Source: Halichondria panicea (taxonomy: Eukaryota > Porifera > Demospongiae > Suberitida > Halichondriidae). From it: a stretch of DNA of 64,000 nt. The notes under the pieces are model-generated. The model was not told the DNA's origin and searched no databases. It saw nothing but the letters and a program-made list of their open reading frames with translations. Both the position numbers and the translations under genes were made by a program. Within the stretch, counting starts at the first letter, position 1. The number at the start of each line of letters is the position of its first letter. The stretch covers positions 6,354,319-6,418,318 of the forward strand of contig NC_087390.1 in assembly GCF_963675165.1 (NCBI RefSeq), in the 5' to 3' direction. Of the stretch, positions 11,734-24,900 are shown in pieces.

Positions 11734-12539
11734 GTACGTTACATTGTTTTTTTCTTGTGTTTTATCAACCATTATACATACGTGTACTCTAATGTTTCAT
11801 CACTGCTAATATTTTTATTGATCAGATGATTGTGTAATTGTTAAATGCATGCCATGCATATAGGCACGCTTTGGCATGTAAGGCTAGCACACTAAGGGTG
11901 TTGCTTTACATTCATTACGTGCAGTAGAGCACACCACAGCAGTGTCCCTGAACACTCTTGAAATGTGTTAAACAGCACTCTTCATAGGTGTGTTGTGTAG
12001 CACCCTAAAGTAGGTAAAACTTAAACAGTCATCCCAACGCCCCAAAAGTGTGTTAATCAACACATCATTTTTAACAGTGTGGTGGTCATGTCCTGAGATT
12101 GTTCTTCTTCCTGCATCTCCAGTTGTTCATACACCTCTTCTTGTTTCCTCGGCTCTGTTTTAACCGCGGGGCGACTTGTTTTAGGATTTGGTTGACTATA
12201 ATTATATATATATATATATATACTTGAGTATATAAAGCTATAGAGTCCCCCATCACATATTTATAGCATGCATGGTAGAGCAAATGCATGTAGATGAATG
12301 CATAACAGGACGGCCTTGTGGCAGGTGGATAACAGTTGTTTTGATCAAAGCAAAGAGATATAGTCTGGACTCAGTTTAGAGAGCTACAATACACAAAATA
12401 CACACCACAATAATACACATGTAAGCACAAGCATTATTATGTCTTCACAATAAACACCACCGATATACTTATGATAAACAAGTATATACGGACATGCCAA
12501 TAAAGTCATCAAGCTATAAGTTGTCTCATGCATGTGATG

Positions 12540-12630
12540 TCAATGCACGCTGCATATACTTTTTTGGCCAGTTTCGTTAATAACACACACACATGGCTGC
12601 ATAATTATAAGAGAGAAACCATGGTAACAC
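12540..12630 (-). pseudogene. Relic of the HPRT last exon
   Basis: This stretch matches the true HPRT terminal exon and flanks at 16710-16800: CGCTGCATA, GGCCAGTTTCGTTAATAACA and downstream GAGAGAAACCATGGTAAC. The coding frame is disrupted around the stop codon and the Lys-Lys region. It shows that the duplicated array unit once extended into HPRT. Confidence 0.85.
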
Positions 12631-12806
12631 AGCCACAAAACACTATTGCAATGATGAAAAACTTTATTACTGTAAACGGTGTCACTTTAAACATGTGTCA
12701 CTACTTACATTGAAATCTCAGAGTTAAGAATTTGTTGTAAGTTGTTGCAAATCGTGACGACGATATAATGTAATAGCATTTACGACATCTTTCTGTTTCT
12801 CTGCAG

Positions 12807-12950
12807 GATCATGACAATGACTTAAAAGTGTCATTTGAGGATTTTAAGAAGTCTATTGAGAATGAGCGACTGTTGATTGAAGCATTTGGACCTTGTTCAC
12901 CAGACTCTACCTTGTTAGAGGACTTCTCAGCTAAAATATGCAGTATTAAT
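12807..12950 (+). pseudogene. Copy of the calaxin last exon
   Basis: The acceptor CTGCAG is kept, and the frame is open through the motif LLIEAFGPC up to SAKI. After that the original stop is lost and the frame runs on. A Ser-to-Leu change and a Leu-to-Ser change relative to the genuine exon are visible. No upstream calaxin exons accompany it, so it cannot make calaxin on its own. Confidence 0.88.
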
Positions 12951-13211
12951 TGTTATGACTATATAATTATATGCATACAAAGGATTGTGTATGCATGTGT
13001 TGAATGAGTGGGTGGCATTGCAGTATCTACAACATTATGATGCATGGTATCAAGAGTTCATTATGGTGGTATGCAGCAGCAGCAGCAATCAGACAACAAC
13101 AAATTAAATGTACACTAAATAATTATTAAGCTAGGGTAACAGATAAACATCATGTAGCTACTCATTCACACAATTCAGTTCAGTTTCAGCAAAATACGTT
13201 ATAGTCAGTTT

Positions 13212-13360
13212 AGCTCAGAAGGTTTTGAGTATAAGGACACTTGGTGACAGTCAGTGTATATACAGACTAGCCTGCCGATTATTTAATCGGCCTCGAGGCT
13301 ATGTGCAGACAGGATAATAGACAGCGAATGTGCTGTGACCAGTACTAATAGGAGAAGTAA
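13212..13360 (-). pseudogene. Receptor array relic R6 (subtype 1, C-terminal exon only)
   Basis: The end of the C-terminal exon is recognisable (GTATAAGGACACTTGGTGACAG in plus orientation). It is interrupted at about 13256-13302 by about 45 bp containing a small palindrome (GCCGATTATTTAATCGGC). The rest of the gene is deleted: by 13375 the sequence continues into flank that lies upstream of R1. Confidence 0.75.
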
Positions 13361-13808
13361 GTTATACTGTATTATAGTGTACAGTAATTTCTGTGCAATT
13401 GTGTGTGTGCCTGAGTGGATCTGCAAAATAATAATTAAAATTAATCGACATTGAAAGTTAGGTCACAGTATACTGGGTGGCTGTGCTTATAGCTAGATCT
13501 ACCTATATATATCAAAGCTACAACATCACTTTAACTTATGTAAATTTTATACAGTATAGCTCATTGTAAACAAGCAAAACTGCATGGTATGCAGGTAATT
13601 GGGTATATGTTTGAGTTGAGTGGGTGGTGGTTCTGCAGGACATCTCATATAAATTATAATGTGAACTCATGCACGCACATAGTAAAGGTAACGAACTATT
13701 AACATCATGCACAATCTATGCAGCTATAATATATATATATTGTTGAACTACACACAATGTCACAAGACAATTTAGTTTCAGCAAAATACTTATTATAATT
13801 ATGTCAGT

Positions 13809-14033
13809 TCAGTTGAGGAGGTTTTGAGTATAAGGACACTTGGTGACAATCAGTGTGCAGACCACATTACTTCCCGAGTCGTGACCATCACCATTGGGAG
13901 GAGCAGTAATATCACAGTCACAGTGAATACTGTTTCCATGCACTCTTGTAGTATGAGGTTGACACAAAGAAGCCGGTATGGGACAGATCACACAATATAC
14001 TGGATGTGAAGTAATCTGTGTCCTGTATGGATT
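13809..14033 (-). pseudogene. Receptor array relic R7 (subtype 2, C-terminal exon)
   Basis: This is a C-terminal exon of subtype 2. It still encodes IHCDCDITAPPNGDGH and the KCPYTQNLLN end, but has a short deletion after GDGH, an inserted ATGC before the CDC motif, and changes near the acceptor. No stalk or span exon is found upstream. Sequence from 14041 on is foldback DNA. Confidence 0.8.
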
Positions 14034-14086
14034 GATACCCTATAGCTCAATGTCATTATAAAACGTGTATGTATTAGTTATTGCCC

Positions 14087-14194
14087 AGCCAGCAACATGC
14101 CATATATTGCACTGGAGCAATATAATGCCCTCGGGCCGCAGGCCCCGAGGGCATTATAATTATCATCCAGTGCAATATATGGCATGTTGCACGA
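14087..14194. repeat. Perfect-looking double foldback
   Basis: The outer arms CAACATGCCATATATTGCAC and its complement enclose inner arms ATAATGCCCTCGGG and CCCGAGGGCATTAT around a GC-rich loop. The word TCCAGTGCAATATATGG recurs at about 14478 and, inverted, at about 14515-14540, so this element family has several copies here. Confidence 0.8.
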
Positions 14195-14633
14195 GGGCGC
14201 CTGCAATAACTAACTTGTTGCCCAATGACGTTAAACTCGTCTGACTGGTCATATAAATCGTAATAAAAGACATGTGTTTTGAAGGAATTTAGTGTATTCA
14301 TTAGTTTTGCTGAATTCCATAGTAAATTTTTTAGGTTTTCTTCACACTAGTAGTTGTAAAGGTAGTAGCCTATAAAAGGGACCAACTGAGTATTGGGTAG
14401 GATGGTGGGGCATAAGTCCCAACTGGATATCTCTTAAAGAAATCTACTGCATTTACACACAGTGCAAGTGCATATAATCCAGTGCAATATATGGTAGCCA
14501 TCCATGGCAGTTATGCAACATGCCATATACTGAGCACTGGATTGCTTTGATCTGCCCACTCACTGTGCAACAAATATATATATATACGTTATAGATGTGC
14601 ATTCATTTGCGACATCTTTCTGTTTCTCTACAG

Positions 14634-14786
14634 GATCATGACAATGTCTCGAAAGTGTCACTGGAGGATTTCAAGAAGTCTATTGAGAATGAGCGACTGT
14701 TGATTGAAGCATTTGGACCTTGTTTACCAGACTCCACCTTGTTAGAGGACTTCTCAGCTAAAATATTCATCCGATCATTATTATGA
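14634..14786 (+). pseudogene. Copy of the calaxin last exon
   Basis: The best preserved of the copied exons: acceptor CTACAG, open frame through [12 protein letters not shown] and FSAKIF, then a new ending IRSLL and TGA. One Asp-to-Val change sits in the degenerate EF loop. It stands alone between array units; no other calaxin exon is near it. Confidence 0.88.
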
Positions 14787-14993
14787 GTGCTTTGCACTAT
14801 GTGCAATATCTAGCTATTATACAACATGTACAGAACTGTGCAAAATGTACACAATAACTTATAGCTAGAAGATAACGTTATAAACACCATTTAGAGCAGC
14901 TATACTGCCTCAGTTAATTGTTTCAGCAAAATATAGGTAGTATTAAAACAGTTCAGTTCAGGAGGTTTCGAGTATAAGGACACTTGGTGACAG

Positions 14994-15877
14994 TCAGTGT
15001 GCAGATGCCATTACTTGGCGAGAATGAGCTGTGACCAGTACTACTGGATAGGTAACTTGACAGTAGCAACGGATATTGTTTCCACTCTTGTAGTATGTCG
15101 ATGACGTGAAGTGGCCGGTATAGGTTTGAAGATCACACAATATGCTGGATGTAAAGTACTGTGTGTCCTGTATGGGATTGATATGGTTATGGGCTGTACA
15201 CTTGATCATGTGATTATAGTGTACTAGAGGCTTGGACTTACTCCAGGAGTGATGGTCACACTAGTAGTGCCACAAGTGGCATAAGTACTCGTTGATGATG
15301 TTGGCATCGTGCAAGTCCTAGTCTGCTGGATACAGCCATCATAGAGGTTGATTGTGCGGAGACGGTCCAAATCTTGACGAAGGTTGTTCTGGATCAAAGT
15401 TGATGTCTGTATTAAGTTCTGCATGCTGGCTATCTGGGAAGAGTACAATGCTGATGATTTAACAGTGTTCGCCACTGTGACATTCAATCCCTGAATTGCT
15501 TGCACTCTTCCTTCCAGCTGCTGTATCCTCAACAACATATTATCTCCGGCAGTGCTGGCACTTGATTCAGTGTTGTCTCCACCGCTGACCAGAGGACTGT
15601 ATATGATGACTGCCACCAGAGACACAACTAGAGCAATGACCAGCAATACAGCAATCAGTGCAATCACAACAAATTTCCTCCTCTTGGTTTTAGTGGAGAT
15701 TTGACCGACTTGTTGCGATTGGGAGTTGTCCTCAACATCATCACGGTTAGAGTGAATGGTTGTCATATATCGAGGTTGTTGTTCATCGTGCATTTCGACT
15801 TCTTCGTACAGCTCTTCTTGTTTATTTGGCTGTTCTCTGTTGTGGTGAATTATTTTAGGAGCAGGTTGACGACTCAT
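14994..15877 (-). CDS. Type II membrane receptor-like protein, array copy R8 (subtype 1, frameshifted C-terminus)
   Basis: The first exon 15877-15242 (212 codons) is fully open: MSRQPAPK start, YEEV tail motif, span FVVIALIAVLLVIALVV, and the longest stalk of the family (extra block with GRVQAIQGL). The second exon starts at 15167. It has lost one base in the TYP.. loop (about 15035-15050) relative to R1, so the frame ends at a TGA at 14994-14996 without the VC and KCPYT motifs; the homologous DNA continues to about 14944. The second tail motif is YMTT instead of YMTI. The gene may make a truncated protein or be newly inactivated. If the base loss is an assembly error, it would be a third intact copy. 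Confidence 0.75.
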
Positions 15878-16186
15878 TATTATCTCTCAACTAACTTAGC
15901 ATGAGCCACATCACCTTTTTATAATAATTAACCGGATGAGTGGCGGAGGGGAGGGATGCCATACATGTACGAGTATGTAAACAGATACTGATTTACTAGA
16001 TAGTGAAAATGAAAGTGTTAGTGATAAGGTGTTAAGCATGCAGCGCTTCAAGGTGGTGAAGGTATGATAGATTCATTAAAGATACAAATAGCCATGCAGA
16101 ATTAAATAACTGTTTTGTTTAGATACTGCATAAGAATATAAACAGATGCTGCATAGGAATATAAACATCGTTCTGTTTCTCTGCAG

Positions 16187-16300
16187 GACAATAACTCAAA
16201 AGTGTCACTGGAGGATATTAAGAAATCTATTGAGAATGAGCGACTGTTGATTGAAGCGTTTGGACCTTGTTTACCATGCAGACTGTTAGTCAGCCAATAG
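16187..16300 (+). pseudogene. Degenerate copy of the calaxin last exon
   Basis: The acceptor CTGCAG and the frame from DNNSKVSLED through EAFGPCLP are kept, but the first codons (DHD) are missing and the 3' half is replaced after CLP. It is the copy nearest the true HPRT terminal exon. Confidence 0.85.
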
Positions 16301-16715
16301 CTAGTGGCCATTATCAGTGCTTGTACAACACTGTATTGCTGTGTGTTTGAGTGCTATAATTATGTAGAAGATTGTTGTATATCAAATGTGTATGAGTGGG
16401 TGAGCTCTGCAGTAGTATAATAATATACAACCATTATAATATATTATAGGTATATTACATAATGCTTGTGTTATTTTGTATGGATAGTAAAAGCAATTGT
16501 GAGAATAAAGCTTACAGGTGAAGGTAAAATGATGATAGAACTCCATTAAACTATAATTATTATAGACCACTCTTGTCAACAAAGTACACACTACAATAAC
16601 AATCAGTATTACATACACAATGTATTGGGCGGCATTATTACTATGAAGTACATAAAATGTTTATTAGTTGTCATAATTATAAAGCTAAAATATAGTTGTC
16701 ATAATACGAGTGATG

Positions 16716-18696
<1,981 letters not shown>

Positions 18697-18913
18697 CTCA
18701 AGCTGCTAAAGGGGAGAACACTTGAGCTAGCTAGTTAGTCTAGGTGTTGTGCCACGTGGGGGGCTTTTCCTTATGGGGTATAAGAGGGGGCGGCTTCAAT
18801 AGAGCTATAGGCCTAAGGATATGTGGGCGTACCTCAACCTTTAGGGAATTCCCCATACTCCACTCAATATCAGTCGAGTCAGATCATATCCATCATATCC
18901 ACTGATGATACGA
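18697..18913. promoter_or_regulatory. Shared head-to-head promoter of HPRT and beta-galactosidase
   Basis: Only 217 bp separate the two start codons, so both promoters and 5' UTRs must lie here or overlap. It includes a G-rich stretch (GAGGGGGCGGCTT at about 18786). No clear TATA box was identified. The bidirectional role is inferred from gene order. Confidence 0.55.
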
Positions 18914-21900
18914 ATGAAGATCCCATTCACAAGGACCAACATACGCATCAAGGGGACCACCAAATGGCAGGCAAGTGTGCGCATGCTCAGTAGAGAGAGC
19001 TTCCTAAAGCAAGTGCCCCTTTATTCATCATAAAATTGACTACACACACCCACCACCCACCCACACACACACACACAGATCGGGGTTGCTATAGTAATAG
19101 GGTTCGTGGGGGGTTACCTGCTCCTGCCGTACGTGTTTCCCGTCCCGCCCCCTTCCTACGGTGTGAGGAGTGTAGGTGTACGGGATCGTCATCACCCATT
19201 CGGAGCCCCCGCCAAACTCTCGCCAGGTGGGCAAGACCAGAAGAAGTGGGCGGATATGCTCAAGAGCAGAGTAAGTGGCCAGTCAGGGATAATGGTAGTC
19301 ATAGTGATGTGCCTAGCAAGTGATTAATCCTCGATCACACGGATTTGCGTCTTTTATGTTGTGGTTATTGTTGTCTAGAGGTGGTTAGTACCAACCACCA
19401 CCACTGACCAGTGTGGGCACATCACTGTGTATGTATATAGCTATAGAGCTACTGTTTAACCCAGCATAGTATATAATAGAATCTTAAGTGCAATTCCACA
19501 GCAAATTAATATTCACTGTTTCTTCCTCCTCCCTCCTCAGGTTAGGGACAGAGCGGTACATTTCGACTCTACAGGACGTCACTTCATAGTGGAGGGTAAG
19601 GAGAAGCTGATACTGAGTGGAGCAGTGCACTACTTCAGAGTGGTACCAGCATATTGGGAAGACAGGCTGCTACGTCTCAAGGCCGCCGGTCTTAACACTG
19701 TGGAAACGTACGTACATGATAGTTGGTGTATGTGAATGTTGTTTAAGAGTAGTACTACAGCCTATAATTTTAAAAATGCTTTGTGTAAAAAGCTTGTACA
19801 CTACAAGATAGATAAAGTAAATCTTGTACTTTTGTACTTTTAATAATAATTACATAATTAATCCAGCCCACCCCCCCCTCAGATATGTACCGTGGAACAT
19901 GCACGAGCCCCTCCCTGGTCAGTTTGACTTCACTGGTATACTGGACCTGGGCGAGTATATCCGCACAGCCCAACAAGTCGGGCTGCACGTCATAGTGCGT
20001 CCTGGTCCGTACATCTGTGCAGAGTGGGAGATGGGAGGACTGCCAGCGTGAGTGGGTGGTGTGGGCGTGTGTGTGGAGTGGGTGTTATCGTTTAGTGTAA
20101 AAAAAACGTTGCCTAAAAACTCTAATTGTGTTTTATAATTATTCACGATAGTGTATTGTACAGAATTGTATCAACCCCCCACCCCCCCACCCCCTCCTTC
20201 AGATGGCTGCTGCACTACAGAGACATGCAAGTGAGGACCACACACAGGGAGTACATGAATGCAGTGGAGCAGTACTTTAGACAACTGTTTGAGGTGCTCA
20301 TACCGCTCCAGTCGGCCTATGGTGGACCAATCATAGCCTTCCAACTCGAGAATGAATACGGAGCAGTCTCAGTGGATGATGATATGGGCAAAGACTACAT
20401 GACCTTCTTATTTCAGGTACGCACGTGCGTCGTGTGATCCAGTGGAGGGGGTGTGGTCAGCATCTTAGAGTGGGCGTAACTTATATTTGCATGGATGGTA
20501 CAATTTCAATGGTTCTGAAAGCTTAAAAGTGAGCCCTTTTAGAAATCATTTCAGGTCTTTTTTGACGGAAAAAATTTTGGAGCCATGTGTGAGCTGATCA
20601 TGTGATCTGAAAGAGCTCGTTTTAAGCTTTCAGAAAATCAGAATACTACTGAAATAGGACCTAAAAAATTCTATTTATCGATATAAACGTAACTAGTGTG
20701 ATGATAGTGCATGTACAGACAATGATTGTATTATCACCACCTGTGTAGATGCTACGAGAGATGAATGTGGTTGAGCTGCTGTTTGTGTCTGATGGAGCCA
20801 TCTACTTTAACTCCACCCTCTCCCGTCTCCCCATGGACGAGGTCCTCATCACTGTCAACTTCATGAATGAGAGGGGGGCCCTCGACACACTCAACAAGAT
20901 ACAGGTGGGCGTGGCCAGAGTAATAGCAATCGTGATATACACTGAGCATAACAATAGCCATAACTTTAGTTCTGTTGGTCCAATAACGTTAATTTTATGA
21001 TTTTCTGAAAGCTTAGAGATGGTTTTTCAGATGGTGTGTTAAATCAAAAGTCTATTTTGGGCCTGTTTTGTTACAAAATACCATAAGCTAGTATTTTTCC
21101 GAAAACAGGAAATTATGTCCTGTTCCAAAATTGGGATTTGAGCATACCATCTGAATGGGCTCCTTCTAAGCGTTTAGAAAATCTTAAATTTAATTGTTAA
21201 TTGTCCCTGTATATAGCCGTCCAAGCCTGCTATGATCATGGAGTGGTGGTCTGGTTGGTTTGATCACTGGCAGGAGGATCACCTGACTCGTAACCAGGGG
21301 GCGGAGCTAATAGCGGAGAGACTCACTGACTACATCACACGAGGCGTCTCCGTCAACTTCTACATGTTCCATGGTGAGCATCGTGCCTAGATACATGTAC
21401 CATATTACTAGAGTGTTTTGCGAGCATCAAACATATGCGAACTTTGCGATGGTTGATCAATTAGCAACAATAAAGTCGCAAAACCTAAATTATTACTAGT
21501 AAATACACACGATCCTTGCCAGAATGCAATAGTTAGATCGCAAACGGTCAAATTTTCGGCTGATTTGGCTCATTCGCAAAGGTTTTTCACCCGCAAAATA
21601 TTCTAGTAATACGGTAACTATATATAGATACCCTAGGCTAACTGCAAGTACCACTGGATACTATCTGTTGGCACAACGTTTCTATTCAACTGATGAGTTA
21701 GCCTCTCACTAAAGTGCTATAGCTATTTGGTAGCGGCCTTCCTCTTCCCTGCCGCCTGGAATTGAGACTGTTTTAGTTGTACCCAAGGTGAGGTAGCTTA
21801 GTAGCAAGTAGTTTTCATTCCAGTGGGTATATAAAACTGTCCGCTACATTGGAACTTATGGCAACATAAACCATCCTTGGCCTCGGGGCTTCTTGTGTCG

Positions 21901-24900
21901 GTTATTTTGCCAGGGCAAAAATGATTTATCGTGACAGTTTGGCTCGCTATATACCGTGACAACTGCCGCAGCAAAAAGCAAAACTTAGTAGATTCACACT
22001 ACTGTCTCAAATACCATGCCATACATCGATCCCTAGTTCTCTTTTCATCATAATTTATTAGTATACTATAATTATAGCTTATCCATAACTTATAGCTTAT
22101 CTATAGTAAATAAAAGTTCATAATAGTCAGTATAAGAGTTTAAGAGTTCAATCTCTTTATATAGTTCTCTCATTGTAGTTTCTGGCCACTGCATTCCTCA
22201 TAGACCAAGTGTAAGAAATGTCTGGCTACTTGGCCTCCATAATTCCCAACGATCTGGGTTGCTAGGTGGATTCCTTTTTCTTGCAGCAATCTCTTTCCAA
22301 CTTGCACTAAATTATGCCTCTCCACCGCATTCATCCCTTGGAGCACTTCCCAGAGTGGCTTGAATGTCTGCATATTGTTGGCAGCTATACCACTTCCAAA
22401 AAAATACCCTAAACCTCCTCCGACAAACATTCCAACAGGTCCACCCAACATGCCTCCAACCATGGCACCAGTTGCTGCTCCGCCTCCCATGGCTGCTGCT
22501 CCTTTCATAGTCTCCTTTACAGTGAGTCCCAGGTCATTGTTGGCTTTGGCTATCTCCTGCAGGACCTCAAATGTCAAGATAGTCACTGTAAATGCCATTA
22601 GATCTCTTCTGATTCAATTTTATAGCTCACCAAAATAATATGGGCAAGTGAGTAAGCAGATAACTCAAAATAGACTGTGTTAGTCTATTGTTATTGTCAT
22701 ATATAGTCTAGTGTGAAGGGTTTCCCCTGGGACTTTCCCTACTCTAACCACACTGTATGTAGTTATTACTCATACGTATATATATTAGTACTTTAGGTAA
22801 CTAGCTGTGAGCTGGCTAAGGCTATGGCTATCTATAGTCACTTTCAATTTGTTTTATATTGTCAAAGCTTTTCCTCGCAATGAGCGATTCTTCAGGACAA
22901 AAATAATAGAAAACAACTAGTGACTTTTATAGACAAAAATGAAACACCTGACACGTTGACTAGGTAGCCCTATAGTAAAATACCAGTCATACCAGTATAA
23001 CGTCTGGTTTGACGTCTGGTTTGGTGTCTGAGTGTCACATGTCAGGTGTTTCATTTTTGTCTATAAAAGTCACTAGTTGTTTTCTATTATTTTTGTCCTG
23101 AAGAATCGCTCATTGCGAGGAAAAGCTTTGACAATATAAAACAAATTGAAAGTGACTATAGATAGCCATAGCCTTAGCCAGCTCACAGCTAGTTACCTAA
23201 AGTACTAACCTACTCTAACCACACTGTATGTAGTTATTACTCATACGTATATATATTATAATCCTACACTTGACAACACGACAGGTGGTACCAACTTTGG
23301 GTTCATGAATGGAGGTAACTGGGACCGTGACATGCATGGGAAGTACCAACCCACCGTTACCAGTTATGGTGAGTCCTGTCATGTGACTGACATGTGATGA
23401 TCATGTGATCCCCATCCCCCTCCGCTATATATAGACTACGATGCTCCAGTTAGCGAATGTGGAGATCTTACAGAAAAGTACATCAACATTCGCGAAGTTA
23501 TTCGTAAATATGCACCGGACAGTATGCGTAAGTTCTAATCACGTGATGGTCATGTGATTTATTTTTATGACATGCCCATTTTTAGCCACCAACCCCCTCC
23601 CGCCGTTGCCTGGCAACCTCCCGAAGAGAGCCTATGATGAGACGCGATTGACATTATACATTCCAATCACCTCCACCCTTCAATTCACACCCGTACGTTA
23701 TGACCTCTGAACTGTGTATGTGTGTGTTGACCTCTGACCTGTGTATATGTGTATTTACCTTTGACCTTTAAACCTAGGAGCCTTATTATGCGGACCGCCC
23801 CATACCCATGGAGTACCTCCCCCTCAACAAGGGGTGGGGCCAGGGCTATGGTTATATCCTGTATCGTACCACCTTGCCTCGTACAGCAAGCAAAGTCAGC
23901 GTGTATGGTCTGAATGATTATGGAGTGGTGAGTGGAGATACTAGCTAGTTAGTGTATCATGTGTGTATCTTGAGAGGCTATAACTGCAGCTATTGTATTG
24001 GAAGTGGAGTTCATAGCGTTTACCTTTTTAACCTCACCCTCCACCCCCTCACACCACTCCCTCACCCTCCACCCCTCACACCACCCCCTCACTCTCTCCA
24101 GGCAATGATAAACTCAGTACCTGTGAAGCAGCTCTCTTACTTCAAATTTGAATCGTTTGTCATCCCTGAAAATGCTAAGACAAAGGTACTAACTGCTATT
24201 ATATATATATACAGTGTGTGGGTGGATGTGTGGGTGTGGGTGTGTGGGTGGGTGATTGTAAGAGTACTAGAGCCCGCTCTGTAACTAGAGTTCTGATGAT
24301 CCAAATTCTTTTTTTATGATTTTTAGTTGTAGTAGGGCCACTTGGTGGTGTGAAGCACTACCCAAGTGGCACTCCCTGCACTGGAAATTTTAAGACAGGA
24401 AGCTAGATCTACAGATCTCTAGATCTCTAGATCTGTTTTTCTGAAAGCTTAGAAAGAGACCTTTCAAATGGTACCATCAGTGTGACGATAGTGTGACGAT
24501 AGTGTGACGATAGTGTGACGATGGTGTGACGTAGTGTGACGATAGTGTGACGATGGTGTGACGTAGTGTGACGGTAGTGTGGAAACACACCATTTGAAAG
24601 GTATTTTTCCAAGCTTTCAGAAAATCATAAAATATTTGACATTAGATCAACTTTACTGAAGTTATGGCAGTTAAAAGACACCCCCCCCCCCTCTGTTTAA
24701 TCTGATTTTGGGAATCTTTCAGCTGCCATAACTTGAATTCTGTGGATCGAAAATCAAATATTTTATGTTTTTCTGAAAGCTTAGAAAGAGACCTTTCAAA
24801 TGGTACCATCAGTGTGACGATTGTGTGACGATAGTGTGATGGTAGTGTGGAAACACACCATTTGAAAGGTATTTTTTAGCTCTCGTTCTGTCAGTCAGTC

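Larger units (their letters stand above)
9489..12079. mobile_element. Non-autonomous TIR transposon (CACTA/EnSpm-like)
   Basis: The left end CACTGTTAAAAACGGTGTG and the right end, read in reverse complement as CACTGTTAAAAATGATGTG, form inverted repeats of about 32 bp with few mismatches. Repeated subterminal words such as GTGTGTTxxx..CACAC and GAACACTC occur inside both ends. Comparison with paralogous receptor copies places the insertion precisely in the tail coding region, with a 2-bp duplication (TG at 9487-9488 and 12080-12081). CACTG ends, subterminal repeats and a short target duplication fit CACTA/EnSpm elements; the superfamily is inference. No transposase is seen, and the interior is filled with other repeats. 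Confidence 0.85.
8719..12190 (-). pseudogene. Receptor array copy R5 (subtype 2), split by a transposon
   Basis: The C-terminal exon (8943-8719, ending NLLIDN) and the stalk exon (to 9031, motif PIPINPYWIGC) are well preserved. The membrane span is at about 9320-9480. The cytoplasmic tail coding (VYEQLEM motif) is displaced to 12080-12190 by the 2.6 kb insertion at 9489-12079. Two more defects are visible: a 7-base gain after the span near 9310 shifts the frame to a stop, and the start codon has become ATAGTCAACC in an AT repeat. It is clearly dead, yet the C-terminal domain is little decayed, so inactivation looks recent. Confidence 0.88.

Noticed and set aside
2159-15877. C-type lectin or TNF-like ectodomain for the receptor array
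   Set aside because: The stalked type II architecture suggests them, but the WIGL/EPN/WND lectin motifs and TNF beta-strand signatures are absent.
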